Positions 23,087 to 33,905 of a DNA stretch of 64,000 nt are shown here, one piece after another. The position numbers and the translations under genes are program-made. Below the pieces are notes generated by a model that was given only the letters and a program-made list of their open reading frames with translations, had not been told where the DNA came from and ran no database searches. The stretch's first letter is position 1, and the number at the start of each line of letters is the position of its first letter. The DNA is from Entoloma clypeatum (lineage: Eukaryota; Basidiomycota; Agaricomycetes; Agaricales; Entolomataceae). Location of the stretch: assembly GCA_963565915.1 (NCBI GenBank), contig OY751495.1:2294001-2358000 (forward strand). The letters are read 5' to 3'.

Positions 23087-23302
23087 CCACCTCGACATCA
23101 CAATCTGATGGTATCATAAGGCTGCCATAGTACCCCCCCTTTGGCAGGTCTACAGACCTGGATTTCGCTTTCCCCCACCAAGTGCCAATAAATCATGAAA
23201 TAATCCTGATTTCTACTCACGAAAAACGACAGTCAATCATGAAAGGGTGGGGGGGTACTATGGCAGCCTTATGATACCATCAGATTGTGATGTCGAGGTG
23301 GG
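23087..23302. mobile_element. Foldback MITE: 54-bp perfect inverted arms
   Basis: 23087-23140 (CCCACCTCGACATCACAATC...) is perfectly reverse-complementary to 23249-23302, with a 108-base loop. RNA from either strand would form a long perfect hairpin. No coding capacity. It lies about 205 bases after the peroxiredoxin stop and could be part of that gene's 3' transcript. Target duplication not clear. Confidence 0.85.
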
Positions 23303-23305
23303 TCA

Positions 23306-23667
23306 TACTGTACCATTACGACCGGGTGTTCATTGGGTGTGACATGTGACACCAAGTGTCCGTTATTCCGAGGGTTCAAAACCCATGGTGACCTGTGACA
23401 AAGTGTTCATTAGTGTGCATCTGTGACAGAGTATGCCACCTATAGGCAATATTCGGGCAGAGTATGGCTCATTTGATGATTTTAACTCTAAATTACAGTT
23501 ATTTTTGACATGCAACCCCGAAGGGGAAGAAAAATTGACTATTTCATGACTTGTGACCATTTCTGGAAGTGTCATCATCCTAGTGTGACCGTTACATTGA
23601 GCCAAAAGTGTCCAGTTCATCGGGGTATGTGACGCGTGACTGAACACCCGGTCGTAATAGTACAGTA
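23306..23667. mobile_element. MITE of 362 bp with 27-bp TIRs
   Basis: 23306-23332 (TACTGTACCATTACGACCGG...) and 23641-23667 are inverted repeats with one mismatch. The outermost TA on both sides may be the duplicated target, in Tc1/mariner style. The interior repeats GTGACA and GTGTCC words and has no open frame of note. It abuts the foldback element at 23302, leaving 3 bases between them. Confidence 0.75.
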
Positions 23668-23864
23668 CACGTACCCAAAACTCGGGAATCACCCCTTGTC
23701 TGGTAGATGTGCGTCTGTGGATGGACGTAGCTCAACGAGGGCCGTCTGAGTGTGGGTACCTAATCTGCAAATCGGCTAATTATGTATATTGCCCCATTGT
23801 CAGGGTAAAGAGACTCAAGACTTGCTGTATCCCCTGCCACAGAATGTGATGGTTTCGAACCTCC

Positions 23865-25352
23865 TCATCTGTATCTCATGACGTTGATCTTCCAACCCGA
23901 GTTTACCATATCCTTATAACGCGTCGAACCACTCAAGGCGAACTCTTGGGCCGCCGATTTATTCATGAAGGTCACCTCTGCGATGTGTGCGGCATGTGAT
24001 GAATCCAATTTCCGATGCTCAAGCATGTCGAGATGGGAGCAGAAGCTATTCTGGGTATCGATGGCGCACACCAGTGTACGGACCTCTGGAACCAGAGCTC
24101 CAGACGCCATGCCCTCCAAAGTCGAGCCTATCAAGACGCTTCGCGAAATGGAAAGAGACGTGAGTGAAGGCAGTGCCTCCAGGAGTTCTTGGAGGTGAGG
24201 ATTTGATATAGGTACGTTTATTTTCAAGCTCTGTAAGCAGCCAGAACGGGTGATGACCTGTGTGCACGAAGCAGGCCACTGAGGGACGGGGTAGAAGTCT
24301 TTCAAGCAAAGGTGGGTGAGGCGTGGCAGCGTCAACGCTTCGATACATTGCGGGTAGTCAGCGAGCGTGTGGTGGCCAGGACGTAGAGTCAGATGTGTCA
24401 GTTCTGGAAGGAGACATGGTATCGTCTCCAAGAGCGCGTCATCCCCATTGTCGCTGAGACCGAGTGTACAACGATTGAGAGAAGCACATTGTCGCAAAAT
24501 GGAAAGAGCGGCCTGGGGACGGAGGCGGGAACATGGTAGGTGGAGGACAGTGAGTTGTGCCAGAGGGAGTTGGATAATAGACGGATAGGTGGCAAACATG
24601 TTGACTATCAGTTCACGGAGCCTTGGGGAGTTTTTCAGCACAGAAAATGTAGTGGCTGCAGTTTCCCTATCTACGCTGACCGTCACGATTTCAAGAGACT
24701 TGGCGATACCTGCGGGTAAGTTCAGGAATGATTCAATACATGCTGGGTGTCCTCGGAGAAAGACCTCTCGAAGTCGATGGATATTGGAAGAGAGAAGGTT
24801 ACTGCTGTGTTTTGCGATCGGCTGTGAGAGAACAGGGCCAAAGTTGGCGCGTATGGAGAGGGGCCACTTGCTGTTTGCGCCAATGAGCTCTTTTGCGGTC
24901 CGGAGGTTAGGTGCAAAGGAGCCTGCGCCCATCCACCTGTTGATGCTGAGATCAACTCTGGTCCATATTCTTGGCATGCTGAGGGCAAGCTGCCTCCATG
25001 CGGAACAAACGGAGACGATGTTCCAAGGTACGTTGGTGTCGTCCTTTGGAACGGGAACTCCCCATTCTGGGAGGGACCAAAGAAAGATTTCGGAAAGGAT
25101 TTCTCCTGGAAGGTCACGATGCGGAGCAATAGAGATTCGGTACTGTTTGATTTGAGTGGAATGATTAGCGTGTTGTCGGCGGAGGTCGTCGAGCAGGGCC
25201 TGTATACGGGGAATCTCTTTGTCGAGAGCAGCGAGGTGTTCCTCTGTGGATTGTATGAGGGACCGAACATTAGGCTTGAGTGACCCAGGCAGGGGATAGT
25301 TGTTCGTCAGGGCAGCTACGATAGCAATTTCGAGCAGACTATCGTTGGTCAT
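23865..25352 (-). CDS. F-box-like protein with leucine-rich C-terminal part
   Basis: ATG 25352 (MTNDSLLEIA) gives about 495 residues; the open frame extends 13 codons upstream but without another ATG. After a coiled-coil segment (RSLIQSTEEHLAALDKEI to LLDDLRRQHAN) comes the agaricomycete F-box pattern: HRDLPGEILSEIFLWSLPEW ... VCSAWRQLALSMPRIWTRV. The rest is leucine-rich with repeated LRELIV, LTHLTLR and LTSLSIS blocks, suggesting irregular leucine-rich repeats. Such proteins are thought to be substrate adaptors of SCF ubiquitin ligases; this family is strongly expanded in mushrooms. No intron needed. Confidence 0.72.
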   Translation of the reverse strand: MTNDSLLEIAIVAALTNNYPLPGSLKPNVRSLIQSTEEHLAALDKEIPRIQALLDDLRRQHANHSTQIKQYRISIAPHRDLPGEILSEIFLWSLPEWGVPVPKDDTNVPWNIVSVCSAWRQLALSMPRIWTRVDLSINRWMGAGSFAPNLRTAKELIGANSKWPLSIRANFGPVLSQPIAKHSSNLLSSNIHRLREVFLRGHPACIESFLNLPAGIAKSLEIVTVSVDRETAATTFSVLKNSPRLRELIVNMFATYPSIIQLPLAQLTVLHLPCSRLRPQAALSILRQCASLNRCTLGLSDNGDDALLETIPCLLPELTHLTLRPGHHTLADYPQCIEALTLPRLTHLCLKDFYPVPQWPASCTQVITRSGCLQSLKINVPISNPHLQELLEALPSLTSLSISRSVLIGSTLEGMASGALVPEVRTLVCAIDTQNSFCSHLDMLEHRKLDSSHAAHIAEVTFMNKSAAQEFALSGSTRYKDMVNSGWKINVMRYR

Positions 25353-25561
25353 TTGTGAGTAAGAACAATCACTTGACCTTGTACATAACACTGACTCAAC
25401 CCTTGTCTCCTTCGCCTAGGCAATAAACCCAACAAAGCAGAACAATAGCTGGTCTCTCCCAAATTTCAAAATGGTGAGCCTGCATTGTTCTATGTAGTCA
25501 CGCGTTCACCATCACCAGGACAGACTCAAGTCTCTCTGCTTGTCAATACACCATCTCCAAC

Positions 25562-27510
25562 ATGTCTGGAGAGCCTCACGAGCTACCTGCATATCGGCGC
25601 CTCCATCGGGATAGACCTGTCCTTATCATGGATGATGAAGGAAATCCCACACCTGTACTCTCAGATGCACCTTTGCCACTGAACCGCGCTGAAGGAGCAG
25701 GAGCAGACGAAGAACTCTTCCCCCGGCCTTCACCTGCGCCCTCTCCGCGACGCCCCTTGCCACAGTTTGAACCAGACCCCGAGATAATGCTGCGCTTTCC
25801 AACACCACACGACACCTTCAGCCCCTCACCATCACCGCCGCCTCAACCAGCTGACCGGCCCCTCGTAGAATCCACTACCCTCGTCAAACCAAAGATGAAA
25901 TTTGTTTATCCGCCTATCCCTCGAACCCCGCCGACACGGGACGATGACGCCAAAGGCAGGGAGCGCGCTTTTTCCCCCGGCGACTGCTGGCTGCGTAAGA
26001 TGTTGCATGACCTCGAACGCGAGCGCAAAGAACTCTGCGACGATTTGGAGGATGCCAAACGCGAAGTGAGTGAGGCCCTGACGGAAGTCACCAAGGCCGA
26101 TCTCGCGTGCAAAGAGGAGATTGCGCAGACGCAAGGCTTCGTGAAGCAACTGCAGAATGTTGTCGGAGCGGATTTCATACAGTCACTCATAGCAAGCATT
26201 GAAGAGGACGATAAGGAAGAGAACGCTAACAAGGACGATGCTGATGGGGAGGATGCCGATGAAGATGTTTCCGATGAAGAGGGTGAAGAATTTAATGCAG
26301 ACCTCGATGACGAAGCCAGCTATGGGGACCTAGAAAACACTCGAAGAACTGTCAGTTTGACACCACCAGCATCCAATGCTCACGCTGATGCCTCCCCGAC
26401 CGAGGCTTTTGACTGCGATGGTGCTAGGTCTGTTCCCACCTCGCCTTCCAGGTCGAAAAACTCATCCTCTTAACAGTGAGCGAGGGGCAGACGTTTTCTT
26501 ACCGGAAGACCATGAGGCTGAAGATGATAACCCTTTTGCATCAGCTCCAACCAGTTCCATTCCCTCAACGGCGAGATTTAGCGACGTCCAAACGAGGGAA
26601 CCCATACCTACTAGGAGGAGCTCCTCGTGAGTATTCACGAGGCTTACCGTTTGTCATTCGGTCCTCATGCAATTCTTTCAGCCCGCCAAAGCGATCCCTA
26701 CGAGCCAGCAATAAACGCGCTCGCACTCCTGATGACCTCGCCACTGACGACAACTCGGTCAGGCCTAAACGCTCCAAACTCTCCCATGACGCATCTTCGA
26801 ACAACCGCGACAGGTCTCTCCTTCCCATCACCACTTCACCAGTCCACTCTGCTCCCGCCGCCTCACCGTCCTCGTCACGCAAGCGCGCTCGAGATGACGA
26901 CAACGACGACAATGCGAGTGAAGAGGAGGTGGAGATATCCATCCGGGCTTTGGGGCCCGCGAGCAGCAGCAGCCGCATTTGGAAGAGACAGCGATCAGGC
27001 GACAGTCACTTTGCTCATGACAGTGGTTCTGCACCCATCATGCTTAATCAGCCATTGAAACTCACAGCTGCTTCTCTTGGGGAAGGCGGGGAGGACTGGG
27101 GTTCGGGTGGCTCGGATGTGGAGCAGGCCTATGAGGACGAAGACGAAGACGAGGAGCAGGACCTCGAGCAGGATGGCACCATGATCTCGTTCGACGACCT
27201 CAAGGCTGACGAGGATGATGTTGATCCGGAGAACCAGCAGTTGAGTTATCGTTGCCGAGAAATGGTCCGGTGTCGGCCTGAAGATGCCAAAGATGGGGCG
27301 CTGGTTGTCGCCGCCGATGACGACGAGGCGGAGTTGGCCCTGTGGAAACGCCGCGAGTTGAAACGCGATATGCAGCGCATACGCGAGACCGCTGCGGGCG
27401 ACGTTGAGACGTTTGTGTATGATGAGGTTCCGGAGTATGGTGAGCGTCTCGTGCACCATGAGAAGACACTTGCGTCGTGGAGGAAGTCGCGGGAGAGGAA
27501 GAGGAAGTGA
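25562..27510 (+). CDS. Acidic coiled-coil protein of unknown function
   Basis: Three exons in phase: 25562-26427, 26477-26626, 26682-27510 (about 614 residues). The N-terminal part is proline-rich (PRPSPAPSPRRPLP), followed by a coiled coil (LERERKELCDDLEDAKREV), an acidic tract, basic KRAR/RPKRSK patches that could be nuclear signals, a second acidic tract (EDEDEDEEQDLEQDG), and a charged C-terminus rich in KRRELKRDMQRIRE. No catalytic domain or named family is recognised. Low complexity makes homology claims unsafe. Nuclear location is inference. Confidence 0.68.
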
Positions 27511-27921
27511 GAGGGAAGGAAGGAAGGAGATCCATCATTGTACCATTTGTTCTTCGTTTTATATTCCTGTAAGTTAGAGTGGTGAAAGGCGTAACTAAAC
27601 ATTGCTGCTTAGCGAGATCCCTTTGTCATTAAATAACATGGTGCCTCAAGGCACTTGACCACCATCATATCAACATCTCCAGCACCCCAGCCTCACCTCC
27701 CTCGTCTAGTCGTCGGTGTCGATTCCCATCTCCCAATATGAGTGTCAACTCGCCGAGCCTTGACAGTGATGCTTGTAAACCCCCGCGGCCGTAAACGTTA
27801 GTAAGGGCCAGTACCAGGAACGCAACTTACGAAGTCGCGTCTATTGATCGTCTGTCAGCGTCATGTGCATCTTCCAGATAGACACTTTCAGACGGATGCT
27901 GTGTACTCACAGGCTATCGCA
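27511..27921. other. Intergenic stretch without a supported gene
   Basis: 411 bases between the acidic-protein stop and the pseudokinase start; I see no conserved coding pattern. The promoter of the pseudokinase gene must be here. Confidence 0.4.
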
Positions 27922-30900
27922 ATGAGTCTTCCATCACCAACCGCTGAAGACAGGGCACCTTTCGAAGTTAGACCGTTCTTTGTATTTTGGTGGAACGACT
28001 AATAATCCATCCAAGAACCTCACAGGTCGAGTCCAAAAGTTTGGGCAATTTTACTTCGCATATGGAGGTTCTGCCGATATTTACAGAGGGATCTTGACCG
28101 ATCCTCTCACGAATACTCATCGAAGGGCATGTTTCGATATTCACCTTGAAACCAATGGCTCAATATCATTAATCATCCAGGTTGCCGTCAAGATTCCTCG
28201 AGGATCTCATCTCAAAGAAGAGGATATGGTGGAAATAACTCGAGTTGAGTGTTGATTCGATATTCACCTTGAAACCAATGGCTCAATATCATTAATCATC
28301 CAGGTTGGCGTCAAGATTCCTCGAGGATCTCATCGCAGAGAAGTGGATCTGGTGGAAATAACTGGAGTTGAGTGTTGAAAGACTTTGTACCCGCCGATCC
28401 TCTATCTCAATATTCCCTCATAGCGACTCGATCGTGGAGCACGAGTCTGGAGTGGCTTGCAGCACGACAACGTCTTACCATTTTTGGGCGTCGCCTATGA
28501 CTTGGCGCCCACCCCCGCTCTCATCTCTCCGCTATGCGAAGAAGGCAACGTTATGCGCTACCTTGTCAATCACCCCAATGCCGATCGAGCACAAATCGTG
28601 ACAATATTCTCTCTCTCTTTCATTGCATCTTTTGATGGGCTTTGTAGATCTATGAGATTGCAAGAGGCTTGGAATATCTGCACTCTAAGGAGGTTATCTA
28701 TGGTGACCTGACAAGCGTAGGTTGCGACATTCAGGTCTGTGGACTTGAATGACCTGAAAATAGAAAATTTTATGTCTAGGATCACATACTCATGAACGAC
28801 GACGGAAGGCCGCTCATCAAGGGTTACGATTTTTATATAAGGGGTTTTCTGAGTGGCACGATACGTTACATGGCTCCAGAATTGATTAGTCCACAAGACT
28901 TCGACAAAGACTCTGAAGCTGTTTTCACTAAACAGAGTGACGTATACTCCTTTGCAATGGTCGGCATAGAGGTCCTCTCATTTCAATCGACTGATACAAA
29001 TGCAGTATTGATGTATTTGGATGCCCCAGATCCTCACAAACAAGCAGCCATTCCACGAAATCAGCTCTGCCACCGATGTCCTGTTTTTCAAGTGTAAAGG
29101 TTTGCCAACCGACTATGTCTATTTCGGGGAATATACAGAAACATGGAAGATCCTTGAAAGCTGTTCAGCTGTTGACCCCCGGATGCGGCCTGTGATGGTT
29201 GAAGTTCTCCTCAGTCTACCGCCCCAACGGGGGAAAATTCCACCCAAAACAAGCGGAACGAATGATAAGACTGAATCGATTGTTGTCGCTCCGATATTCG
29301 TCATGGTGGACGACCCTGCAACTTTGCAGTGGGATCAATCCTCGCAATGTATTTTGGCTCATCAAGCTTCCTCCCACAGCTCCTCTGTGGAACCCTTACT
29401 TCAGTCGGTGCTTGCCAACATGCAATTCGAGGGACAATATATGATACAAGTGGGTTTCAACGAAAGATCGTTAACCCAGGGGATGCTTGTGGAAGAAATA
29501 TACCTTCTGCTCAACGGGGACTTACAGCCATCCGAGGATGATATATGTGCTGCATTCACACCTGTTTTTGCCCCCTTTCCCGGCATCGTCTATACCCGTC
29601 ACCAAACATATTACATTTCCATCTATCTGCCTCCACATGGTTCTGCCAGTCGGCCCCTTGAGGTGGAAAGCAAAATCCATGCTGTTCAAAAGGGAGGCAG
29701 CGTCTCAGGAGTTGTTAGTATTGGTAACCAGAGTGCATCGCACTCCGGGGAAGGCGCTAGCAATCAGAAGAAGGGCATCCAGAACGTTGTTGGGGGCACT
29801 CCAAAGGAGGGCGGTCGTGAACCAGGCGGCGGAAGCGATAGCTCCAGTGAAGATGACGATGATTTCAAAGGCAAGGGAAGAGATCTTGGTGCCAGACGCA
29901 AGGCGAAGGGCCGACGTCGTGGATCCAAACTCATCAATATTCCTTTGGAATCAAACCTCTCAATCAAAGGAATCGACGGGTCTCATCAAATTACCGCAGG
30001 TTCTGGGTTTGATATTACGGTAAAAACATAGTTTTCGGTGTTGAGGTCGAACGACACCTGATATGACATTCAGGTCAACGAGAATCAGTTATCCTGTCCA
30101 GCCGATTCGGGGTGGCCCAATTGGAGCAGTCCCTGGTTCAAAGTCAGCATGCTCAATTTAGAGTTTAATTCGATTCCGGTCAACCACCCACCTTATTTTT
30201 TGTCATTCGCTCAAGTTCGAATAGCTGCTTCTTCGTTGCGCGACTCCCTGGCGCTGTTGGATCGTTTACCTAAATCTCTCCCTAAAGAAGCTGATTCCGC
30301 GAAGAAGACAGTGACTAAAAGTAGAGCGGCCAACCTCGGGATCACTTTGGGCGCGAATCCGACCATTAAACCAGTCATTTCTGCAAGTCAAACATCTGGA
30401 GTGGAAATAGCCACAACCAGGTGGATGATCACTTCACATGCGGGCACAAGTATAGATGAAACACTCCCCGACACGGCGTCGCGCTTTGCAGTGTGGAAAT
30501 ATGGACATAACGATCTCATATTTGATCGTGTCGAAGGGTGGAGTTTCGATCATGATCTCTGCCCTTCTGTTATGTTCGGGTTCGAACATATCAAGACCGA
30601 GGTGCAGGTTGAATTGACGGTATTCTGGACGTTAAACCACGATCCTCAGGAGCTGAAACGACGAGAGTTCCCGATTTTGTGGCGACGGGCGAAAGCGAGC
30701 AAGTCAATCTTTGGAAATTTCATCCATCACGTAGCGGCACTTGTCGATCTGGAGAAAGTCCCAGATGACCGTTCGTGGGTTATGCCCGCCCAAAAAATAC
30801 ATATCATGGAAAGGGAGAAACTCACTGCGTCAAAAGGGACCATCCATCTGGAACGAATTACAGCAGTCGCAAAGCAATCTTCGGGCAGTGGCCCTCAGCT

Positions 30901-31186
30901 GAATGACTCTGTATCGACGGCGTGTGAAGTCTCTGTGAAAACAGTCGTTGAAGGTAGAGTGAGCTTGACTCGGGCAGAAAGAACAGGTAAGGGATTGTCT
31001 ACACATCGCTGTATTTTTTGATCTGAAGTACCTGCCATCGTGATAGGTGGAGCAGCATTGACGGTACAACTGTCACCCTCTCCGACAGCTGCACAACCTC
31101 TCACCATACCGACACCTGCACCTTCACCCCAACCAGGACCACAAAGGAAGAATGTCTTGTCTCGAGAGCGGTCGGGCTTGACTTGA
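27922..31186 (+). CDS. Pseudokinase fused to a long unknown C-terminal region, with a duplicated exon
   Basis: Ten exons, all in phase: 27922-27966, 28016-28126, 28181-28243, 28304-28366, 28424-28597, 28648-28716, 28780-28971, 29030-30019, 30074-30986, 31047-31186 (919 residues). The first part has a protein-kinase layout: glycine-loop-like FAYGGSADIYRG, VAVKIPRG (beta-3 Lys), LQHDNVLPFLGVAYD, IARGLEYLHSKEVIYGDLTS, GTIRYMAPELI and SDVYSFAMVGIEIL. Key residues are missing: the alpha-C Glu position reads RLDRGARVW, HRD is YGD, the loop Asn is gone, and the DFG region reads KGYDFYI. So it should be a pseudokinase. Exons 3 and 4 are tandem copies. Residues from about 390 on match nothing I know; they include a poly-acidic/basic linker and a beta-rich C-terminal block. 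The donor of intron 2 is GC (GCATGT). Confidence 0.75.
28133..28378 (+). repeat. 123-bp tandem duplication of one intron-exon unit
   Basis: 28133-28255 and 28256-28378 are near-identical copies with period 123. Each holds an intron (60 bases in the second) ending ATCATCCAG and a 63-base exon (28181-28243; 28304-28366) followed by a GTTGAG donor. Both exons are phase 0, encoding VAVKIPRGSHLKEEDMVEIT and VGVKIPRGSHRREVDLVEIT plus one residue. Confidence 0.9.
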
Positions 31187-31634
31187 TACAAGAGTATGTC
31201 CAATGAATCGCGTCAATAAATAACATCATAAACCACACAAAGTACATCAGCAGACACATGTACAACATAACATGTATGTAGTCACAATCATATTTACATA
31301 TTTACTTTTCCAACTCAGGACTGTCAATGTAAGACATTCGAAGAACATCTCGCTATACCTCCCACCTGGAAGCATCAGGAAAACCCTAATTGGTAAAATT
31401 CGTGTCAGTGGACATCCACCGGACCAAATGGAAGATCAGTTCGTCAGATGGACCACTTGCTGCTTTGATGGACACACTGAGGTTCAAGTATTTATCAAAT
31501 GTAAATATGCTGGCATATTATTATGAGAGGCTCTTGTCAATGGTCTCCAGTAGAGCGTATTTGCAACGGCTCCTGGGCCACTTTTCAAACAAATTGTTGA
31601 GAACTCGCTTAAAAGTGATGGCTCCACAAGCTGG
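31187..31634. other. Spacer between pseudokinase gene and copia element
   Basis: No supported gene. The part 31553-31590 (GAGCGTATTTGCAACGGC...) is partly inverted again at 35513-35560 beyond the copia element, so the copia insertion may lie inside an older, degraded inverted-repeat element. Confidence 0.35.
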
Positions 31635-31943
31635 TGTTGAAACTTTTCCCATCACGTAGATTAGATTAGATTAGATTACATCACGTGACCTTTACATATC
31701 TTCATTACATACTTGTTTGGTTGGTACAAACAGTAGTACGGTATATAAGACCAGGAAACTGTCAATATCAACAAGTTGTCTCTTGACTCTTAACCAGCTC
31801 CATCGCTCTTACCAGCCTCAACCGCTCTCACCAGCCTCACCCCTCCCAAACCATGTAAGTGGCTAGAACGGTCATGTAGAGTACTTCCACTGTAGCTGGT
31901 TGCTCAGTACATCTGTGGCTAACGCCCAGGTGGAACTTCAACA
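31635..31943 (+). repeat. 5' LTR of the copia element
   Basis: 309 bp, TG...CA ends. Contains four GATTA units near the start and a TATATAA box at 31742-31748, likely the promoter of the element's RNA. Confidence 0.95.
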
Positions 31944-31956
31944 GGTTATGGGCCCC
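31944..31956 (+). other. Primer-binding site complementary to the initiator tRNA-Met anticodon arm
   Basis: GGTTATGGGCCCC directly abuts the 5' LTR. It is complementary to the anticodon stem-loop of initiator tRNA-Met (GGGCCCATAACC type), not to its 3' end. This is the half-tRNA priming arrangement known from Drosophila copia. Confidence 0.75.
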
Positions 31957-32207
31957 GGATAGCAGAGGGACCTGGGAAACGCTGGCAACAGTGAGTACCT
32001 GCCCACTCTACCCTGGTTGGCGAAGAACCGATCGAAAGATCTAGGTTCTGAGTCTCACTTCTTCACATATGAACCTGGGAACGTCATTACAATGCGGACA
32101 ACACGTCCGACCATGTGGAAGAAACAGTTGAGTTTGTTGCTCCTGCCATCCACTTCCCCCCTCTTCAGGCACCATCCTTCATCACTGTCACTGGCCGCGG
32201 GAAAACG

Positions 32208-33905
32208 ATGAGTACCGCCCAGCCAGACTCTCAAAAAATGCAGTCGCTCCTTCAGCGAATGAACCCGCCTCCATCCCAGTACACCGGGCTTCCTTCGGGC
32301 AAGCCGTCTGTGTGGAAAAAAAATGACCACGTCAGAAAACTCGCGCGGAGCATTGGTGCTCGTCCCTCAGGGTCAAATCTTCGGATTCTGGATACGATTA
32401 TCCCAGAAGAAGATGAAAGACCATCCAAGCAGCGTCGAGTCACTCCACCTTTGGATGACTCCCTCAGGATGATGGACATAGACCATCAAAGCGAGCGGAT
32501 GGGGCCGGAACAATTCGAAGATGGGCTGATCGAACTTGATGGTTCGTCATCTCCCTCTCCTGAATCTGACCAATTAAGGAAAACTAATAACACCTCCTTT
32601 CAGATGTGTAAAATATTAGCTAGTACTAGTGCAGAATGTATGGATCATATTGACAGCGATCTATATAAAAAATATACAAAGCACTTTGCGTCATGCACAC
32701 ACTGTAAGGAGAAAGAACACGCACAATGGATCTTAGACTCCGGTGCCTCGTTACACTTTACCCATGAGTTCAAGGACTTTGCGTACTACAGGCCTCTCAA
32801 GGCTAAGCGATTTGTCCAAACAGCTGCAAAGGGAAAGAAACTGGAAATTCTCGGAGTTGGGGCCGTTCCAGTACGGCATACCCTAAACGGGGAAATAAAA
32901 ACCCACCTTCTCCGACCTGTATTCTACATTCCAGACATGGACACACGCCTATTGTCCCTAGGCGTCTTCCTCAATCACGGTTACAAAGTAGACGGAATGC
33001 GCGGAGAAATTAACATCTCCAAAGGACAGAACAAAATACAGTTCTCGCCTCACATTCTCAGACAAACCATTTATTGGTTAGACACTGAAATACGCTATGA
33101 CCAAATCCACGCGATCTCTAGCGAAATCACTGTTGAAACCTGGCATAAACGCCTTGGCCACCCAAATGACCAGGCGCTCAATAAGATTCCCACCAGTACC
33201 AAAGGAGTACCCAAAACATTAGTACATGAGAAATCACAGGAAAACTGCACAGGGTGTCTCAAAGGGAAAATGCCGAATCAGTCATACCCCAATTCAATGA
33301 CGAGGGCTGTCAAACCCTTCGATCTGATTCATTCAGACCTGAAACAGATATCCACAGCATCGTACCACAAGTACAAATATTTCCTTACCTTTTTGGACGA
33401 TTTTTCTTCCCATGTCTGGGTCGTCTTGCTTAGGAAGAAGTCAGGCGCCATCACGGCGCTGAAACAATTCCTTGCGATGATCCAGAATCAATTTGCCGCC
33501 ACCCCTAAAAAATGGCGGGTTGATGGAGGTGGAGAATTTGATGAATACAAGGATGTACTTGCCGATCATGGAATTCTGATCGATGTCACGCTCCCATATC
33601 AGCACCAGCAGAATGGTAGAGCAGAAAGGATCAATCGAACACTATGGGAAAAATCTCAGGCATTGCGCTTCGATGCGTGCTTACCGCCCATGTGGTGGGA
33701 ATTCTGTTTGGAACACGCAGCATTTCTCTACAACAGAACCCCCATGCAGCGTCTTGAATGGAAAACCCCTTACTTCAGGGTGACCAATGAGATCCCCGAC
33801 ATGTCTAGCGTCAGAGTATTTGGATGTCAGGCATATGTGGCTTTGTCCAGCTTCACTCCGATGCGGGAGTGTTCATTCACAAAAGTACCCACGGGGAAAT
33901 TGTAA
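32208..33905 (+). pseudogene. Copia polyprotein, first part: protease and integrase
   Basis: From the first in-frame ATG (32208) the frame is open to 33905. After a short gag-like lead lacking a recognisable CCHC knuckle come the protease motif WILDSGASLHFT, the integrase zinc region TWHKRLGHPNDQAL ... CTGCLKGKM, and the DDE core with HSDLK, FLDDFSSHVWV, VDGGGEFDEY and QQNGRAERINRT. Around 33840 the integrase reading VRVFGCQAYVAL runs straight into reverse-transcriptase sequence in another frame, so the join is an internal deletion with loss of frame. Confidence 0.88.

Noticed and set aside
23668..23864. Possible third MITE after the TIR element
   Set aside because: No inverted ends could be found in this short stretch.
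28251..28256. TGA at the end of the first repeat copy as evidence of a pseudogene
   Set aside because: The TGA falls in an intron beginning GTTGAG; with that intron removed all frames join in phase.
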